From assembly GCA_013339895.1 (NCBI GenBank), contig JABACO010000006.1:12397656-12461655 (forward strand): a stretch of 64,000 bases of DNA, in the 5' to 3' direction. The first letter of the stretch is position 1, and each line of letters opens with the position of its first letter. The notes under the pieces are model-generated. The model was not told where the DNA came from. It saw nothing but the letters and a program-made list of their open reading frames with translations, and ran no database searches. The position numbers were made by a program, and so were the translations under genes. This DNA comes from Ephydatia muelleri. Taxonomy: Eukaryota; Porifera; Demospongiae; Spongillida; Spongillidae. Below, one piece after another: positions 41,240 through 53,500 of the stretch.

Positions 41240-41595
41240 ATAGTAGAAGCACGGATGGCGAGGCGGAAACCCAGAAAGAGTTTAGAACGAAGCTAAAAGC
41301 TATCGAGGAAGCGAAGCCAGGTAAACCAATGGATGACGTTTGTGTGCAGTTTGGAATAAGCAAGAGTCAATAAGCATACCAGCTCTGTAAAGATAAGCAC
41401 CAAGTGGCTGTGTGCCTATCCATACAAAGAACAAAGCCAGAAAACCAGAAATGGATCGCGCTGTTATTGACATGGTAAGAGTCGACAACAAATTGTTTAC
41501 TTTGCCAGGCACAGGGAAGCGGCGCGCTCAAATGAATTACATTACAGGTGAGGGCGCCTTCAACAGTGAATCGCATTAGAGGGCAACGCGGTAGG
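41240..41595 (+). pseudogene. pogo/CENP-B-like transposase N-terminal DNA-binding fragment
   Basis: The plus frame gives KEFRTKLKAIEEAKPGKPMDDVCVQFGISKSQ, a psq-type helix-turn-helix, then a stop. Beyond it, in a shifted frame, NKARKPEMDRAVIDM is the start of the CENP-B second helix-turn-helix. No DDE core follows. In whole elements this half binds the TIRs. Confidence 0.6.
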
Positions 41596-41599
41596 CTTG

Positions 41600-42085
41600 T
41601 TACGAGTTTATTTTTAAAAAGAGCAATGAATGTGCCTTATTTTCCGTATCTTTGAGGTGCGTTTTTCGAGTCCCGACTGTACTAGTAAATAGCCGTACCT
41701 GCGGCTGATTATCTCTCGCTTTTAGAAATGAACTAGCCGTATTACTACCTCTTCGTAACAGAAAACATACACCCGACCGTAGGTCATTCAAACAGGCGGT
41801 GCGCACCAAATAGCGTTCTTGCTACGTGTTGTGGACGAGATCGAGATTCGCCTTACGTAGTACAAAACCACACTGGAGAATGTCTTCGATGCAAACGTTG
41901 GTGAGTTAAAGGCACGAACGACTGGGTGCCTATTGGCATACAGTGTACGTACGGGTACACGCACACATATGGTGCAGTCCATATGTATCTATACATCCTT
42001 TCCAGCTAGCTCTACATTAATAGCTAACTGGTGTATGCCCGTAATACTATAGAGAAGCCGCGTGCATACTGCCTATAGCTCCTAC
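41600..42085. other. No recognised gene
   Basis: Short frames on both strands without motif; no repeat match inside the window. Confidence 0.4.
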
Positions 42086-42087
42086 TA

Positions 42088-42110
42088 CAGTGGCGTAGCC
42101 AGGAATTGTA

Positions 42111-42146
<36 letters not shown>
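42088..42146 (+). repeat. hAT-like end with poly-G tract
   Basis: CAGTGGCGTAGCCAGGAATTG followed by a G run of about 36 bases. CAGTGGCG plus G-run is the same style as the hAT ends at 32233 and 33181. The partner end was not found. Confidence 0.45.
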
Positions 42147-42148
<2 letters not shown>

Positions 42149-42571
42149 TCCGACAGGGTGGGTGCGGGTGTGCAATCTTCTTATATGCCTGCTTGTCACT
42201 AAAGAGAATGTCACTTTGTCCTGGAAGGATGAGCCAACAACTTAACTCACAAAATATAGCTGTCAAAACCCATGTTTGGTACTTTTGTTACTTTCTACTG
42301 ACTGTGTGGTTTTCCAATCCAAAAAACTCACCCAGTGAGGTTACCCTACCCATCATCTAAATACTGATGGAACACTGGAAAATACCTTGCAACCTGATTA
42401 AACCTTCAGGCTACCAAATTTGTTTTATCCATCACATTCTTGCATCAACAAGGCAATACATTTTAAATTCACAACAAGAGCTATTACAACACACACATCG
42501 CACATAGCTAGCTACTTAGCTTCCAGCAGTTGTTTGAACAAATACAATATTAATCCTCCAGGGATACTCAA

Positions 42572-43235
42572 GGCTTTTGAACCAACACACACATCACATA
42601 CTAACAACCTAAATATGTAATACTTTGCCATGGTTTGAAAGTAATTGATCGTAATCCCATTTATGACTTAAATGTACACTCTTACTAGTGTCTGATGCAG
42701 TGCCTTAAAAGAACAAACCCACTTCATACATGCATGCATGCATGCAGCTACGCATATTCACATGCCATATTAATCATTACAAAACACATACAAAACACAC
42801 ACAAAACAAACACACAATTCACACACAAAAAAAAAAACACAAACACACAACACACACATAAACACAAACACACACAAACATGCAAACACGTACAACATAC
42901 ACATACAAACACATACAAACACACACACACAAACACACACACAAACTCACACAAACACACACAAACACACACACACAAACACACACACACAAACACACAC
43001 GCACAAACTATGGATACTCCAAACACTCAAGGCTTTCGAACCAACACACATCACATACCAACAACCTAAATGTAATACTTTGCCATAGTTTGAATGTAAT
43101 TAATTATAATCCCATTTCTGACTTAAACGTACACTCTTACTAGTGTCTGTTGCAGTGTCTGAAGAACGAACGCAGGTGATGATACATGCATGCAGCTACG
43201 CAAATTCACATGCCATATTAATCATCTCAAAACAA
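42572..43235. repeat. Tandem duplication, unit about 455 bp, with CA repeats
   Basis: The block GGCTTTTGAACCAACACACA through ACTTTGCCAT, CTCTTACTAGTGTCTG and GCATGCAGCTACGCA...TTCACATGCCATATTAATCAT occurs at 42572-42785 and again at 43032-43235. Between them, at about 42785-43010, lies an irregular CA/AAACACAC microsatellite. Confidence 0.8.
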
Positions 43236-43443
43236 CTACCACACACAGCCCTATGCGGCCATACATTTTGTGGACAAAATGCATACCGATAGAAATATTG
43301 AAAAGGTGGTGTAATGCCTTATCAACCACCCTTGACAACCGACAACCTTACAAACTTTGCATAACATGTTTGCACCTGTCGCCATTTAAAAGCCATACAA
43401 TGAATGAAGTACCTTTGTTCTATTTGTAGCCAAAGTCGTTTTC

Positions 43444-43507
43444 TCTCCACAACTTCCTACAAGCGGCCATTTTTTATCTCCACAACTTCCTACAAGCGGC
43501 CATTTTT
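43444..43507 (+). repeat. Two-copy tandem repeat
   Basis: CTCCACAACTTCCTACAAGCGGCCATTTTT is repeated twice with a 2-3 base difference. Confidence 0.85.
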
Positions 43508-45908
43508 GGACGGACGCATGGACTTCAACGTACTTTTTGGACAAATTCTGCTTCCCAGTTGGAAGCACAGAACAAAAGGAGACAGAAGGTACTTACAACG
43601 TATAGTATGGAACTGTAGCCATACTTTTTCTTCGTGATGGTATATGCGTGTGAAGTATACTGTGGTTTGAGCCGCCGTGTTCGCTAGTACTATACGTATT
43701 ACTGATATCATGATAACACAAAAGGGGTAAAATGCTTATGCTGACTACCTACGATTTTGCTCGTTTGTTTGGCAGTGGAATAGATTCCACAATCCTGGGT
43801 GAAATGGATAGGCTGTGCTCTTTAACAATAGAGAGGAGCCTGTCTACCTTGTTGTGGATACATTGATAAGTTCTCTGAAGGGTGTTAAATCTGGCATGGA
43901 TAGACTCTGCTCCCTGTTCGCCTAGTAGACCAAAGCCTGTACCCGTCCGTCTTGCCCAAGGGACAGTGTGATCTTCTAATAGGTGCATTTTTAAAGATAT
44001 GGATGAACTTGGGAACGATGCCCTGAAGCTCTCCATGAATTCTGATATTGCATGTTCTGTGGGTGAGATGGGGATAATTATTGCTCTGGTTCTTGGAAGT
44101 GCATTTTACCTAACTCTGTGACTTTTAACTCATCAATGAACAGCTGGTCGTAGATACTGTGGTACCTCTCAAGGAGGGAGAATACAGTTGTGAACTTCTC
44201 AGCTGTTGCCGATACTGTGTCAACAAGAGTTGGGCACTTCTCATGTGCCACTTGTATCATGGAAGAGCACATGATGGAGATGTTTGATAGCTAGTGGTGA
44301 TGGGAAAGGTAAACTGTATGGGGAATTTCATATAATATTGTGAGTACCTTAAGGGCCTTGTATATGTGATTCCCCACAAACACTCCACCGAAGTACTGCT
44401 GTCGTTTCACTTTGAAAGACTGTAATGCTGTATCTAGCCGTTGAACAAAGGGTCCTTCATGCTTGTTAAAACCCTTCTCAACTGCATTACTTTGGCTGGC
44501 TATCTCTTTCTCCTAATTAAAAATTAATGTGTGCAAAGTCATTTTTCATCTTATTGATTTCTGCCTTACCATTTGTTGCACAGATTGCTTCTTCTTGTTC
44601 ACCTGTTTGATGAAGTTATTCGTGATGGAGTCATCCCTCCCCAAACAAACAGCAACATAGGTCATTACTTCCTCCAAATCTGCAAGTTCATCTTTGCATT
44701 CTGCATACTTGGCCTTCAGCATCTGCAGCTTGTGCAGCTCCACACAGTAAGCCGAAAAGCTTGATGTGCTATTGGTTGGCTGGTTTATGAAGGCCAATTG
44801 CATGTCATAGCTGTGACAGGCATCCTCAAGCAAACGAAAAACCTTCATAAATATGCCTTGGTCATGTGCAGTCCTGGTGGGCACACCTGCTTATGGGTGT
44901 AAAATTTAAAACATGTTCGGTGTGCTAAATATGTATGAACTTACTTGAGATATAGGAATATTAAATAGAGGTTCTGAAATGCAGTTGCGGTACTCCATTG
45001 CATCCTTCCGTATCCCTCCATTAGCCATGAATGCCTGATAGTTTGCTGTTATTGTTTCCAAAGATCGGTCTGGAAATCTCCCCCTTGTGGCAAGTGATTG
45101 TTGCATGTGCTCACTATCAATCTCACAAATCAGGCATGGATGTTTTCCTGAAATAAGTGGCATGCTGATCTAATAATAAGGAACAAATTGATTTCTTACC
45201 ACTTGCACCTGACAGGCCGTATGAAGTACTCTGAAACTCATAGTCACCAGCCAGAAAGACCTTTTTTTGTGTTGCCTGTATGCAAATGCTGTAATTCCTT
45301 GTTACAATTCAGCATTCATGTACCTCCACTCCATCACCTGCAGCTGCTTCACTTGGTCTTGAAACGGTCCAAAGCACTATGCAAATTGGTGACTATCACC
45401 TGCTTCAAAACAACTGAACACACAGGTGTTGTGGACAGAGTTAGGTGCTGGAACATTCACTATTTGAAAATTCATTTTGAAGGTATTCAAGACATCTCCA
45501 CCCTTAGTTTCACCCAGACTTCATTTGTCGGGATGATGCCATTGTGCCATGTATGTCGACTGCAGCTGATTACATTTAGGTGTTAGACTATATTGTTTTA
45601 ATGATGGGGGGAGGGGAGAGAAGGGGTTGTTACCCCAGGCATTCTCTTCCAAAAGCTGGGTGATCTTCTGGATGATGTTTGGCATGTATATGTGTGGCGC
45701 CCCTTTAAGTTCAATTGCACCAGATGACGAGGTGAACGTGAATGGCGCTATTTCTCCACATAGGTTATCTCCTACTTCGATCTTCACGAGCAATCTGCCT
45801 CATTTGTTCTTCACGTGCAATGGATATTCCAGAGGCCTTCAACCACCTATTTGATATAAGTTAGTTGTAAATGTATATATGTATCAATGTTATATATGAA
45901 CCCGGCAT

Positions 45909-45913
45909 TCCCC

Positions 45914-45944
<31 letters not shown>

Positions 45945-45951
45945 ACACCTT
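45909..45951. repeat. Poly-C plus CA microsatellite
   Basis: A C run of about 22 bases followed by ACACAC units, inside an intron of the RAG1-like gene. Confidence 0.95.
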
Positions 45952-46499
45952 GACAAATCACCTGCGAAGACACTCCAGTTTAGTCCACGACATTCCTATG
46001 CCTGCTTTGAGAGCTAAGGCCAATATGGCTCATTATTCCGGCTTGCTTCAGTAGCAGCTCCCTCTCAGCACTATCAAGGTAGTCTAACTCATTTCTTAGA
46101 AGCTGAGATGTCTCCCCCTTAGCCATAATCTGCCGAACATTACTCATTTCAGTTTACCTTCTTTTCAATGTTTTCCTAGAGGCAGATTCTGAAGATTTGT
46201 GTGGCCTTGTTACTTGCACGAATGTCTTGGGCTAATGGGTAGATTTTTTTGGTGTATTATACATAACTCAGTACTGTTTTGCTTACCAAACCATCTGTAG
46301 GGATGGAGATGGTCTTGTCAGGACTTGTGGCAGCAAGCTTGCTTAGCACAATTGTGATGCCATCTTCACTTCGTCCTTGGTCGGTTTCGCATCACAATCA
46401 TGGATGTTGTAATCACCAATACGTAATTGTTCTTCTTACAGGAAGAACACTCAACATGTATGTCCTGCAGGAGTACCATGATGATTGGCGGTGCTGTTT

Positions 46500-46830
46500 T
46501 CAGTGTGCTGATGGCAATAAAGGTGCATCCACGAAGCAGCAAGGACATTTCACGTTGCTACAAGTGAAGACTTCAAACCACCTGACCATACATGTGGTGC
46601 ACACCAGTGCCCTACATGGTAGCTCCAATGGCTGGCACAGGAGCTCCAGACAGATCAGGCATTGCAGCTGATCCAATATAGCTGAATTGTTCAAGGTGCT
46701 AAGTGGCATATCAGGTGGGTGGTGTGGTGGTGCAATTCTTTTGATGGTTGCAATAATAATATCAGCTGTTGTTGGACGACCTATCCGATGTGGTGGTGTT
46801 GGCTTAGTATGCATTAAGAAAACATGCATA
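46500..46830 (-). pseudogene. RING finger exon of the RAG1-like gene
   Basis: C-x2-C, a long loop, C-x-(no His visible)-C-x2-C and a final CPCC: CLICLELLCQPLELPCRALVC, TTCMVRW, VKCPCC. The spacing fits RING type, with a Cys/Leu in place of the usual His before the third pair. RING fingers usually recruit E2 ubiquitin enzymes; RAG1 has one at the equivalent place. Confidence 0.65.
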
Positions 46831-47259
46831 GTACAGACCCACAGTTATGTTGATATTGATACCATGCATCTGTCTTCAGCATGAACCTCCCACTCAGTGA
46901 TTGCTGTTGAGCTGTAGCAAGTCATTGGTCTGTCCATGATCTGCTTACAGAGTAGCATAACGACACAGGGTGGATATCAAGGAGGTCATTGTTAATATCA
47001 ATGCTAAAGGCTCTCAAGAGACATTCTTTTAACTCTGAACATTGATAGAATGCCCTCCTTTTCTTCCCTTTAGCCACCAAAAGGCTTCCACAGACTCTGC
47101 AACGTTTCTGGAGCTGGTCTCTGTGGAGGATTGTTCTTTTGTACATGCATTGTGACCCCATAGGCCCATATGATTGGTCCTTTGTACGTAAATTTTGTCC
47201 CTGTATGTTGATCCTCTGTGTCCCATTGGATTGGTCCTTTGTGCTTGCATACACTGTAC

Positions 47260-47551
47260 ATCACTGTATACATGCATGTGCAAAGAATAACACTATATTT
47301 ACCACAACATGCCTATATATTCCTATGTACTCACATAACCTTTCTCTAGTAGAAAAGTGTGTAATAAAGCTTTCTTATTTTGCATAACCCTTGCTCAACT
47401 TGCTCAACTTCTCATCATTCTTTATGCCTCAACTATTGCTGCGCCCACACCATATAGAGTGCGTGAACATGCCCTCATACTGGTTCACACACCCTTATGC
47501 ATGTGTATACGTTGTGCAAATAGCACTGTACAATTCTTGAGCACATCACTT

Positions 47552-47591
<40 letters not shown>

Positions 47592-48765
47592 TAACACAAC
47601 AACACTTATGCACTGTGACACATATGGCAACATTATAACACACTCTAATAATGATGGTACATCCAAATACATTCAAGTGTAAGGTCTGCCTCTCTGAACG
47701 TTTCCTCTGCACAGTGTTCTATTCGATGAACAGATTAAGAGGCAACTGATTCTATTCTCAATTTCTGTACCTGCTTTCGTACTCACTGTGGTTTTCCTCT
47801 GCATTGTTGCTTGTAGTCTATACGTTTTCCCTCAGTTACACTCATCATCTAGCACTCTACGTTTCACCTGTAAAAGCGTTTGGGAGTAGCAGAATAATGA
47901 AATTGTTACTAGCTTGCTAAGGTATGTCTGTGTAAACTTACCACGGGCCCTGACCCACCACAATCTAGGTTAGTACAATAATATTCATCGCCAAAGGTAA
48001 CAGTCAAACCTTTGTTGCATCACTAGTTTGAATGCAGGGAATTCAACGAGTGTTATTGCACTCCATCAGATTTCTGTTCCTGGCCTAGCCTTCTCACAAT
48101 TAGTACAAAGTATTGTGCTTCCCATTCCGCTCTTGCTATACCCTTCTAGGAGTACTTGAACACTCACTTCCTTCCCTGCATACAACTAGTGTGACCTGCA
48201 ACACTGTGTGCTGCCTCTTCTTGATGGAAAACGCTGCACCGCGCATGTAAAGTTTATTATTATTAAATTTTTGAAGGGCGATGGTCCTGCATGGCCTGTG
48301 TTGTTCCTGCATGGCCTGTATTGTTCCTGCATGGCCTGTGGCAATGAAGTTTATTGTAGCTACCCTATCCTGCAGATTGTGGTAGGTCAGGACCCGTGGT
48401 AAGTTTACACAGACATAAGTACATGTAGCAAGTTAAAGTTTAATGTTCATTATCCAACTCTGCACCTCTCTAAGAAAAACATAAAAAATAAAAAAGCCTC
48501 TTACATGCTGACCCATGGAATCCCTTATGACTTGTCCTCTATTCTCTTTAATTGTCTCAAGCAGTCCTATTGGGATATGATGTATGTACAAAGGACCAGT
48601 CCTATGGGACACTACAGTGTACGTGATTTATAACCTACATGTATGTCCCTCATGAGCTGTTCAATAGAATAGATCAAGAATACAGAGAACACATTCAGTG
48701 TACCATCATTAGAGTGTTATTGTTTGTGCCACATGTATATATGTGTATAGTGTGCATGTGTGTGT

Positions 48766-48819
<54 letters not shown>

Positions 48820-48870
48820 ATTTGTGTATGCTGTGGATAGGTTGCATGATTTAAGCGGAGAAAACAGAGT
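47260..48870. repeat. Dispersed repeat family (copy 1) with internal inverted repeat
   Basis: Blocks TGTGTAATAAAGCTTTC, TCATTCTTTATGCCTC, AACATGCCCTCAT..TGGTTCACACACCC, TGTCTGTGTAAACTTACC, GGTAGGTCAGG.CCCG.GGTAAGTTTACACAGACA and CATGAGCTGTTCAAT recur in the same order at about 62340-63430. TGTCTGTGTAAACTTACCAC (about 47924) pairs with its complement at about 48398-48417. Non-coding; microsatellites CA at 47554-47590 and GT at 48755-48818. Confidence 0.75.
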
Positions 48871-49402
48871 CAGTGTATGCCAATGCCGTCAAGCAGCCAG
48901 GTAACCCAGGCCTTGTCAGGTTGAAGGTGTAAGTTGTGGTTTCTTTCATCACCAACAATATCAGGATTACTGTGCTTGTCGACCTATAGGAAGATTGTAG
49001 CGTCTTGTAAATGTTTCTTGACACACTTCACAGCGGAATCGTCCTTATTGAACAGGAAAAAAATGAGCAGCATGCATCAGTACCACATACAGTACAAGAA
49101 TTGCTTGTATTCTGTAGGATCTGTTCCATGAGTACGCGTTGCAGCGCTAATAGCCATGCCTACCTCACGCTTTTTATATTGCCGTATATGGCGTCTCACG
49201 CATTTTGAGGTTAAACTTATGATGTTGGCAGGTCTGCGCTGATGCCATGCTCACTATAACTATATAGTCGTGCTAACCCTAGAACATGCACTACATGTAA
49301 TTAGCTTCAGGGTTCCTTAAAGGTATTTATATATTTTATTATTCATAGGGGCCGTAAACAAACTCGTACCGGTGCTCATAAATTTAAACACATACTAGAC
49401 CT
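48871..49402. other. No secure gene
   Basis: A minus-strand stretch at about 49080-48880 reads without many stops (VKCVKKHLQDATIF and HSNPDIVGDERNHNLHLQ pieces in one frame) and might be exon material of the gene whose first exon is proposed at 49403-49468. Too weak to call. Confidence 0.3.
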
Positions 49403-49468
49403 ACCCTTTCGGTTTCCAACAAATGCTTTGCCTCCACGTGCAGGGTTGCTTCCTCCGGCTTTGGGCAT
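49402..49468 (-). CDS. Possible first coding exon of a host gene
   Basis: ATG at 49468 on the minus strand, MPKAGGSNPARGGKAFVGNR, followed by a GTAGGT donor. Short basic Gly/Lys-rich N-terminus; family not recognised and no second exon confirmed. Confidence 0.25.
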
Positions 49469-49591
49469 CCTAAAATGGATTAGACTTTAATTATCAATAC
49501 AGTCTCGAGCTCGTGACCAACTCGTGATTCATTGTATATCCCACATTATAAAATTGCAACTTCACTTTCTCATTAGCTTAGCATGATGTGT

Positions 49592-49592
<1 letters not shown>

Positions 49593-49672
<80 letters not shown>
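49593..49672. repeat. GT microsatellite
   Basis: About 80 bases of pure GT, followed by degenerate GT/GC units to about 49800. Confidence 0.95.
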
Positions 49673-49675
<3 letters not shown>

Positions 49676-49799
49676 TATGTTGCGTGTGTGGGTGAATGTG
49701 TGCATGTATATGTATGTGTGTGTATATTTGTATGCGTGTGTGCATGTGTTGCGTGTTTGTTGCATGTGCGTATGTGTGTGTCTGTGTGGCGCGCGCGCG

Positions 49800-50140
49800 A
49801 ACGCACATCTTACAGTGTGCGATTTGTGCTCTGGACAACTCTTGTCGAGGATTGATAATCGAGGTGAACTGATATCAAAATATAGACCCACGGATACGAA
49901 CCTTGCACAACGGCCAGTCCGAGCGAGATACTGAACCATGACTGACACCAATGCTGGTTCGTATTGTATTTCAGTTTTGAAACGAACTGGTACCATGCAA
50001 TATCCTCAGCCTGAACCAGGGTTGTGATACCAGTTAACAACCAGGCTGTTGATTTAAACACCCATGATTCAGACTGTATTTCATTCCCACACCAGACTGT
50101 ATTTCGCACCAGGTTTGATTCAGACTGGTAACTTTTGGCT
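49800..50140. repeat. Probable degenerate interspersed repeat
   Basis: Recurrent short blocks ACCAG..TGTATTTC, GGTTCGTATTGTATTTCAG and CCAGACTGTATTTCGC, with no coding frame. Possibly a SINE or MITE fragment; unassigned. Confidence 0.3.
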
Positions 50141-51775
50141 GTGTATTTGTCAGTTGTGGCATACAGTAGTGCGCAATGCCTTTTTTAATTTGCTGTGTGG
50201 GAGATAATATAGAAAGTCATAGTTGATTAATTAATTCATGTCGCAGACATGCAAATTGTCTGTTCAGACGAGGGGCTAGGTTTTTATGGCTGCGAATCAC
50301 CTTTAATTTCCCCCGCTTTTTATTTGCAAGATCTATAGAACGTTTTGAAGCTGATCCGATTAGATTATTACTTAATGTCCTATTTATAATAACGTATTAC
50401 CTTGCGTGATCGCTCTGCATGCAATGCATACTCGCAGATCACCTTTGCACGAACATTAGGTTTATTGACAGTGTCACTTTTAACCTGGAGTCATCAATCC
50501 ATTCAACCATGCGTATTTGATCGTGAATTGTGAAGGACTATACTAGCTGCACGAAAGATTATAGTGGTAGTAAACAGATGCCAATACCTGACCTTTGTTA
50601 TTGTCATAACCAGTAGTTGCAAGGAAACAATGCCTGCATACTATCTGCTGCACTCTGCATTGTAACCATACACCATATGCATGCAACCATTTGCATCATG
50701 CATATATTGAATGCGTGCACCAATGGTGCATGCACACGTACAGATAATAAAAGTATACAGGCCTACTGATCATGTATAACAGCGAATGCACATCCATGCA
50801 TCAGTGCAATTGGTAGACCTGCATGGGCAGCAAGTTAGTTCTAATCTCTTCATCATGCATTTACCATCATGCATGCAATTGAGAGCCGGTTTCGCGTATA
50901 CATGCATGTATATGGGTAAACTGCACTTCAAAGCATTCATTACCGCCCGCAGCGGTGCAGTCATGTTATCTTGCACCGTTTAGTCTTGCATAATGCACGA
51001 TTACTTAACCTAATTTATCGCCAGCATAATTGGATCATGCACCATCAACCGCATGTATCACAATGCATGCATGCACGGATATTGCTCGTAACTAGTCAAA
51101 TGAACACGAAAAGTGTGGAAATAGTAACTGAGCGTTGTCCGAGGTTACCAGGCAATAGAATCTATATAAAAATCACCGAGCTTTTTCATGTATACTGATA
51201 GAACTTACTTATAAGCGTTGAAACATACAACCACTGTGAAAGTAATGCCGCGAGTGCTACTGACAAAGAGAATGACATGAGGCATATCCCACTGGGTTTG
51301 AGCAAGGATTGTAATAGTTAATAATCCTTGGTTAGAGCTACTAGCTGGTTCAAGTAGACAACGATAAATTAAAGAACAGATCACATTGCACAGATATCAA
51401 CTAACTGACTTTTCAATCTATGCACATATGCGTGGGCGTACCGCAGTAGCCCACACCCTCGCGCAGAAGCTGTATTATAGACTTTTGTTATTTTACTATT
51501 TAATTATACCAGATTTAAATCAATGTTACATGTGCACGTGAGCCAAAGTTTCGTCGTAGACGTCATGAAATATTTAAATAAGGTATTAACATGATATTTA
51601 AATATCTTGCGTCATCTTTTAAATACATTTATGAATAAATTTTACTAATTATGCGCGGTTGAAATTAAAATTTAAATGTCTTGATTTTAGTAAAAGGGTG
51701 CTTAATGTTTTTTTGCATGAATAATGCATATTAGAGTTTTAGAGTAACATAAAATTCAATGTAGAAAAAAAGAAC
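50140..51775. other. No recognised gene
   Basis: AT-rich, TGCATGCA-rich sequence. A small hairpin AAGGATTGTAATAGTTAATAATCCTT lies at about 51304-51330. No supported coding frame. Confidence 0.4.
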
Positions 51776-51780
51776 AGGAT

Positions 51781-51872
51781 GACCGCGTATATGTATGGGC
51801 CATTTCTGGATATGGCTACGTCGGTGGCATGGATGATCGGACTGTTAGTGGCATTTAACAAACCACGAGAGG
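51781..51872 (+). CDS. Possible first coding exon (31 aa)
   Basis: MTAYMYGPFLDMATSVAWMI continues to NKPRE and a consensus GTGAGT donor. One hydrophobic segment. No downstream exon identified. Confidence 0.25.
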
Positions 51873-52015
51873 TGAGTGCAGGCAACAGTTAAATTGAACA
51901 AATTCAGATATCTAAGCCAAATTAAGTAATACTTGTAGAGTGTATGCAATTATATATATGCTCTAATATTGGGTTACGGCGGAGAGAGGGACTAAGAAAA
52001 TAACGCACTTCGGTT

Positions 52016-52150
52016 AATAGGAATTAGAGTTTTGTCCTGTTTCATCGCAATTATAGACTTGCTCCAAGGTGAGCCCCTTGCGCTCCATGACTTGCTGTAA
52101 CTGGTTCAGGAGCTTCTTTGTCAGCCGAAAGCTTTTCACCTTAGCAAACG
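52016..52150 (-). pseudogene. pogo/Tigger-like DDE fragment (VYNCDETG)
   Basis: Minus frame FRLTKKLLNQLQQVMERKGL followed by TLEQVYNCDETGQN. The x-x-D-E-T-G box with the first catalytic Asp is characteristic of pogo/Tigger/Jerky transposases. About 55 bp of it (GGTTCAGGAGCTTCTTTGTC) recurs at 58329-58385. Confidence 0.65.
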
Positions 52151-52469
52151 TACATGTAGCTCACGAATACTATTCGATGACAAAACCGCCATAGTCACTC
52201 GCAACTTGCTGTGAATGGTGGAATAGCTGCCTCTTGTGCGTGCTGTCACGGGCCCGGAATCAAAGCTCTGTCTTGTGCGTGTAGTAGTACATTCAATTGC
52301 TTCGCTTTTTCACACATGCAGAATCGGCCACTGATAGGCATGCCAATGCATGCTGCTTTGTTGTACAAACCACAGAGGTATACAAAGCCCGGTCAAGTTC
52401 TTCATCCTTTGCAAGACGCATGACGTTTTCGAGACCCAGACATATACATGTATATGTTCCGTACGGATG

Positions 52470-52680
52470 CCAACATTGCCGGTTACGTATCCGGATGCCG
52501 GTTGTGTAACAGGCTGCCCGGTTATGTAACCGGCTGTCCCGTTTCAATGCATCTGAACAAAATAGATGTCCGGTTACACAACCGGCTGTCCCGTTGCGTA
52601 ACCGGCTGTCCGGTTGTGTAACCGGCTGTCCCGTTGCGTAACCGGCGCCGGCTGTCCCGTTGTGTGACCAGCTGCCTTTA
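52470..52680. repeat. Ginger D left palindrome array
   Basis: At least nine boxes of the form CCGGTTAC.TAACCGG or half-boxes such as CCGGTTGTGTAACCGGCTGTCC, in tandem. The spacing GCTGTCC(C)G recurs. The cores TTACGTAA and TTGTGTAA are palindromic or near so. Confidence 0.85.
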
Positions 52681-52989
52681 TTTAATATCTACACACAACA
52701 CATGCAGGCTGTTGTTTTGTGTATAACTGAGGCGTGATACAACCGGCCATATGCATCCTGATGTGACTACTGAATAATATAATATTATTATTATACATGT
52801 ACATGTCACAGTACTTGCATGCAAATGCAAATTTATGGGAATATGATCCGTCATACAGAGACACTAATACAAAAACTGACCCATGATGTTGTATAATACT
52901 GATATGAGGCTTTCAACTGCCCAGTATACAGCAACATGCAGCAGAAATATAAATATACATGTACTAAGATTCCAATAAGCTTCTACTGC

Positions 52990-53500
52990 ACAAAGGGCAG
53001 TTCCACTGTGACCTACGATCTTTGTGAACACTTTTGTCAATCTTCATTCAGGCTACCGACATGGAACCATTGCTGGCAACTATCACACTGTATCATTTTG
53101 GAGCCATCATTAATATGCCAGCAAATACAGTATACCGGTATATTCTTCCTGGCAGATGCCTTTGGGCATCTACTTGCAGAAGATGGGAAGACAGACATCA
53201 CCCCGTCCTCAATACTCTTCAAAATATGCTTCCTCATTGCATTCTGTTTATACAATAGAACCGCTGGATCTTGTCCATTACAAATGGAAGTGATATACGC
53301 CGCAGCAAATAATCCACAGTCATGTGATCCTTCCTGCATTTGAACATCTATAAACTCAACAGCAAATTGGTCTTCTTGTGTTTGAAGTAAGGCACTTATA
53401 AGTTTCAGGGTAGACTTAGGAAGCTGTTTACCTCCATTGCAGTCATAAATTCGGACGCATGCTTTTCGGCAACAACAGTGGATAGAGCAATCCAATGATT
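52990..53500 (-). pseudogene. Ginger D: Ulp1 C-half and PHD finger
   Basis: Minus frame: VRIYDCNGGKQLPKSTLKLI (Asp box), VQMQEGSHDCGLFAAAYITSI (Gln and catalytic Cys), NAMRKHILKSIEDGVMSVFP, then a PHD finger YCICWHINDGSKMIQCDSC with QQWFHVGS. A one-base shift near 53460 separates this from the upstream frame that carries the catalytic NHW. Apart from that the domain looks complete, so inactivation is recent. Confidence 0.8.

Larger units (their letters stand above)
43749..47260 (-). pseudogene. RAG1-like multi-exon transposon gene, copy 1
   Basis: In minus order: an N-terminal zinc segment (CRVCGSLL, FSIDINNDLLDIHP, then ITEWEVHAEDRC after a shift; about 47120-46860); a RING finger (CLICLELLCQPLELPCRALVCTTCMVRW, CPCC; 46830-46500); a core beginning KIEVGDNLCG and GGDVLNTFKMNFQIVNVPAPNS (45850-45260); GDYEF and a YGLSGAS box leading over an intron into HPCLICEID and RSLETITANYQAFM (45270-44940); VFRLLEDACHSYDMQ (44884-44546); FGGVFVGNHIYKAL (about 44345-44515); KCPTLVDTVSATAEK (44272-44078); FGLLGEQGAESIHARFN (44036-43749). 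This is RAG1's domain order. GEQGAES recalls the E-x-x-E region holding RAG1's last catalytic Glu. Several frameshifts mark it as dead. Family placement is inference. Confidence 0.6.

Noticed and set aside
47260..48870. LTR interpretation of the two AATAAAGC-containing repeats at 47 and 62 kb
   Set aside because: They are in the same orientation but 15 kb apart, diverged, without TG...CA borders or primer-binding site, and one lies inside a long-TIR element.
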